Assembly: GCA_051453625.1 (NCBI GenBank)
Contig: JBOZIK010000001.1
Location: 235,374,188-235,435,412 of the forward strand
Direction of reading: 5' to 3'
DNA from: Welwitschia mirabilis
Lineage: Eukaryota; Gnetophyta; Gnetopsida; Welwitschiales
DNA: 61,225 nt
Under the pieces are notes generated by a model. The model saw only the letters and a list, made by a program, of their open reading frames with translations, did no database searches and was not told the origin of the DNA. Below, piece after piece: positions 59,280 to 61,225 of the stretch. Every line of letters starts with the position of its first letter. Within the stretch, counting starts at the first letter, position 1. The position numbers were made by a program, and so were the translations under genes.

Positions 59280-61225
59280 AGATTGAGATTTTGTTAAGCA
59301 TAACTATCATGAAGTCATATCAACATTAGAGCATAGGTTAATGATTTTCTAGGCATAACTTTTGTTAGAATGTAGATTGGAATTTCACCTGAATTAACTC
59401 TATTAAAGTTGCAAGTTTTAAGATGGAAATTTAGGCTTGTAATATGTGTTAGATTTGATTCTTATTAGTTTAACATGATCTTAAGAAGGGTATTTAACTA
59501 ATCAACTAAAGTTATAACTTTAATAAATCTAGTTAGCCCCATAGTATGTAAATTTATGTGCAAGCAATAAGTGGAAAAATAGCAACTCTATAATGATAAA
59601 TCCTTCAACTTTCTAAGGTATTAAAAACATGATGCATGTGAAAGCATGATTGATTTGTATGTAAAAAAATTAGAATTATTTAATGTTACTACTCATCAAC
59701 GTGTTAAAAAGCAAATTTATGGTGTAATATAGAAACATGATGAAATGCAAAAAACTACAACCATTGTTTTTAACACTTATAAAATGAGAAGGATTAAAAA
59801 GAAAATATAGAGGTATATGCACTGAAAAATTTTTCACAATTGTGAAGGCCACTAAGTTCTATAATCTTATATGTAAGTATGAATAAGTAAAACTTAGATG
59901 ATTTATGACTAATTTATTTCAACTAATTTGAGGTTAAATCAAATTATTTCAACTGAATACTATTGCAGAAGTCTTATAAAGTATCAAAATTAGTGAATAA
60001 TTATCTATCATGAGTAAACATTTTAGAGAAAAAAGAAGAATATTTCAAGTTAATAAAAGAATGCAACCATGAGAGAAACTAATCTCTTAGAATATAGGTA
60101 TAATGAGAAGATGATATAGAGTAAATAAGGCTATAATCAATATGAGAGAAACATATAAACTTCAAAGAAGAAAGCATACTTATCCAACTTGAGGAAAAGA
60201 TAGATTTATGGAAATACCAAGAAATGGTTAGTCTTTTAAAATAGAACTAATTATTTCAAGATCATGGGACATTTTCTATGTTAGAGACCTTACTATGTTA
60301 GAAATTGTTTTGAAAGGAAGAAATAAGAAGCACCTATAGTAAGTGTATAGAAGATGTTATTTAGATAGATCTAGAAGTTGTTTCTATTAAAGCCAATTAT
60401 CCTTTAACTCCTATTTACATCTCCATGAAAGATGTACTACTACTGATGGAATGTAAACTAATAAGGGTACACAAGCAACTAAGATTATAACACCAAGTCT
60501 ATTCTTGAGAAGTCTTATCTTGGAAGTATAAATAAAGAAATAAAAGCTATGAAAATCACTATCGAGACTAAGATTATAGATAGCAATAATAGCAAGATGA
60601 TGGGGAAATAAGATGATAATGAACCTCACAAGTTACAAGAATATATTGATGATGACAATGAATTGAAGAAGAGACAAGGTCATGTTAGCACTAAGTCTAC
60701 AAAGATAGAAGCTGATATAATTATGGTTAAATATATCACTACTTAAATTACAAATACAAATGAAGAAGAATAAAATTCTCTTAAATAAGAAAAAACAAAG
60801 GTAATCTAAATGGTATGAAAATTAATTCCATTAATGTAAGTAGGAAAGAAAATCCAATTCAATAAGTTAATTAGTTACCTCTACTAAATGAAAATGTTCT
60901 AACACCTAAGGGAGATAGAGTTGAATTTTTATCCCATTAGCATGCAAAAGATACCCTCTATATTATCTTGATTTGTTGGTGGATAAAAAGTAAAAAGGCA
61001 TTACTTGAATCAAGGGATTAACTCTTTGGCCTACCTAATTATCCTATATACCATTGTTAAAAAATCTTTAAATAACCCTTGTCTTAAAAAACTTTTATAT
61101 TAATTAAGCTTTAATTTGTAGTTACTATTAGCATGAATCTTGTAATCCTTATCTACATTATAAGTCTTAACAAGCTAATCCTATTATTATATGATTAAAG
61201 TTTGTGATCTTGTTTAGATGGATTA
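59280..61225 (+). mobile_element. Decayed internal region of the chromovirus-type element
   Basis: It follows the primer-binding site, so gag should be here. Only a charged, Lys/Arg-rich stretch at about 60000-60240 hints at a gag C-terminal part; no zinc knuckle or protease can be read. Near 60880 a phrase LTPKGDRVEFLS is open but unrecognised. The element runs off the right edge of the window. Confidence 0.35.

Noticed and set aside
60411-60629. 72-codon minus-strand frame with a hydrophobic run
   Set aside because: It is antisense within the decayed internal region of a plus-strand element and has no recognisable motif.

Overview
This is a eukaryotic window that looks like plant repeat-rich, probably pericentromeric or intergenic, chromatin. 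It is very AT-rich and carries 12 runs of N. No convincing host protein-coding gene, rRNA or functional tRNA gene is visible in 61 kb. Almost everything recognisable is decayed LTR retrotransposon of plant type: Ty1/copia with an initiator-Met primer-binding site, non-chromovirus Ty3/gypsy of the Athila/Tat kind, and a chromovirus of the Tekay/Del kind. Host taxon is not resolved; angiosperm is likely, and a monocot is only a weak guess.

Layout. 1-2300: minus-strand copia gag fragment, primer-binding site and LTR with a GTCGAC-like motif array. 3.36-7.6 kb: two chromovirus-type 3' LTR heads (about 3985 and 6765). 8.46-10.93 kb: two copies of a repeat family that recurs at 53.5-56.0 kb, carrying a 'gaatgaggcagtg' minisatellite. 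11.05-11.75 kb: a short island with less C loss. 12.5-18.9 kb: gypsy relic A (minus). 18.9-20.27 kb: copia integrase-RT relic (plus). 21.8-29 kb: the most complete element, a plus-strand Athila/Tat-type gypsy with gag, zinc knuckle, protease, RT, RNase H and integrase in order. 29.65-31.34 kb: LTR-like fragment plus a 1.23-kb repeat. 34.7-38.96 kb: unrecognised minus-strand coding relic containing an 893-bp tandem duplication. 39.3-41.3 kb: duplicated contig ends around a gap, then the second 1.23-kb repeat. 41.3-46.4 kb and 48.15-53.2 kb: gypsy relics B and C (minus), close relatives of A. 46.8-47.8 kb: possible plant transposon-associated ORF relic. 56.7 kb: tRNA-like sequence. 57.7-61.2 kb: the 3' end of a chromovirus LTR, its primer-binding site and a badly decayed internal region.

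The genes do not work together; they are layers of dead insertions. Two points matter most. First, premature stops and substitutions in the relics fall repeatedly at Gln, Arg, Trp and Gly codons, as expected for long C-to-T (and G-to-A) decay of methylated repeats. Second, several assembly gaps are flanked by the same sequence on both sides. In the gypsy integrase the protein reads straight across the duplicated flank, so at least that 718-bp gap is probably not real missing sequence. I found no previously undescribed biological system that I can defend; the best unexplained item is the minus-strand coding relic at 34.7-38.96 kb.
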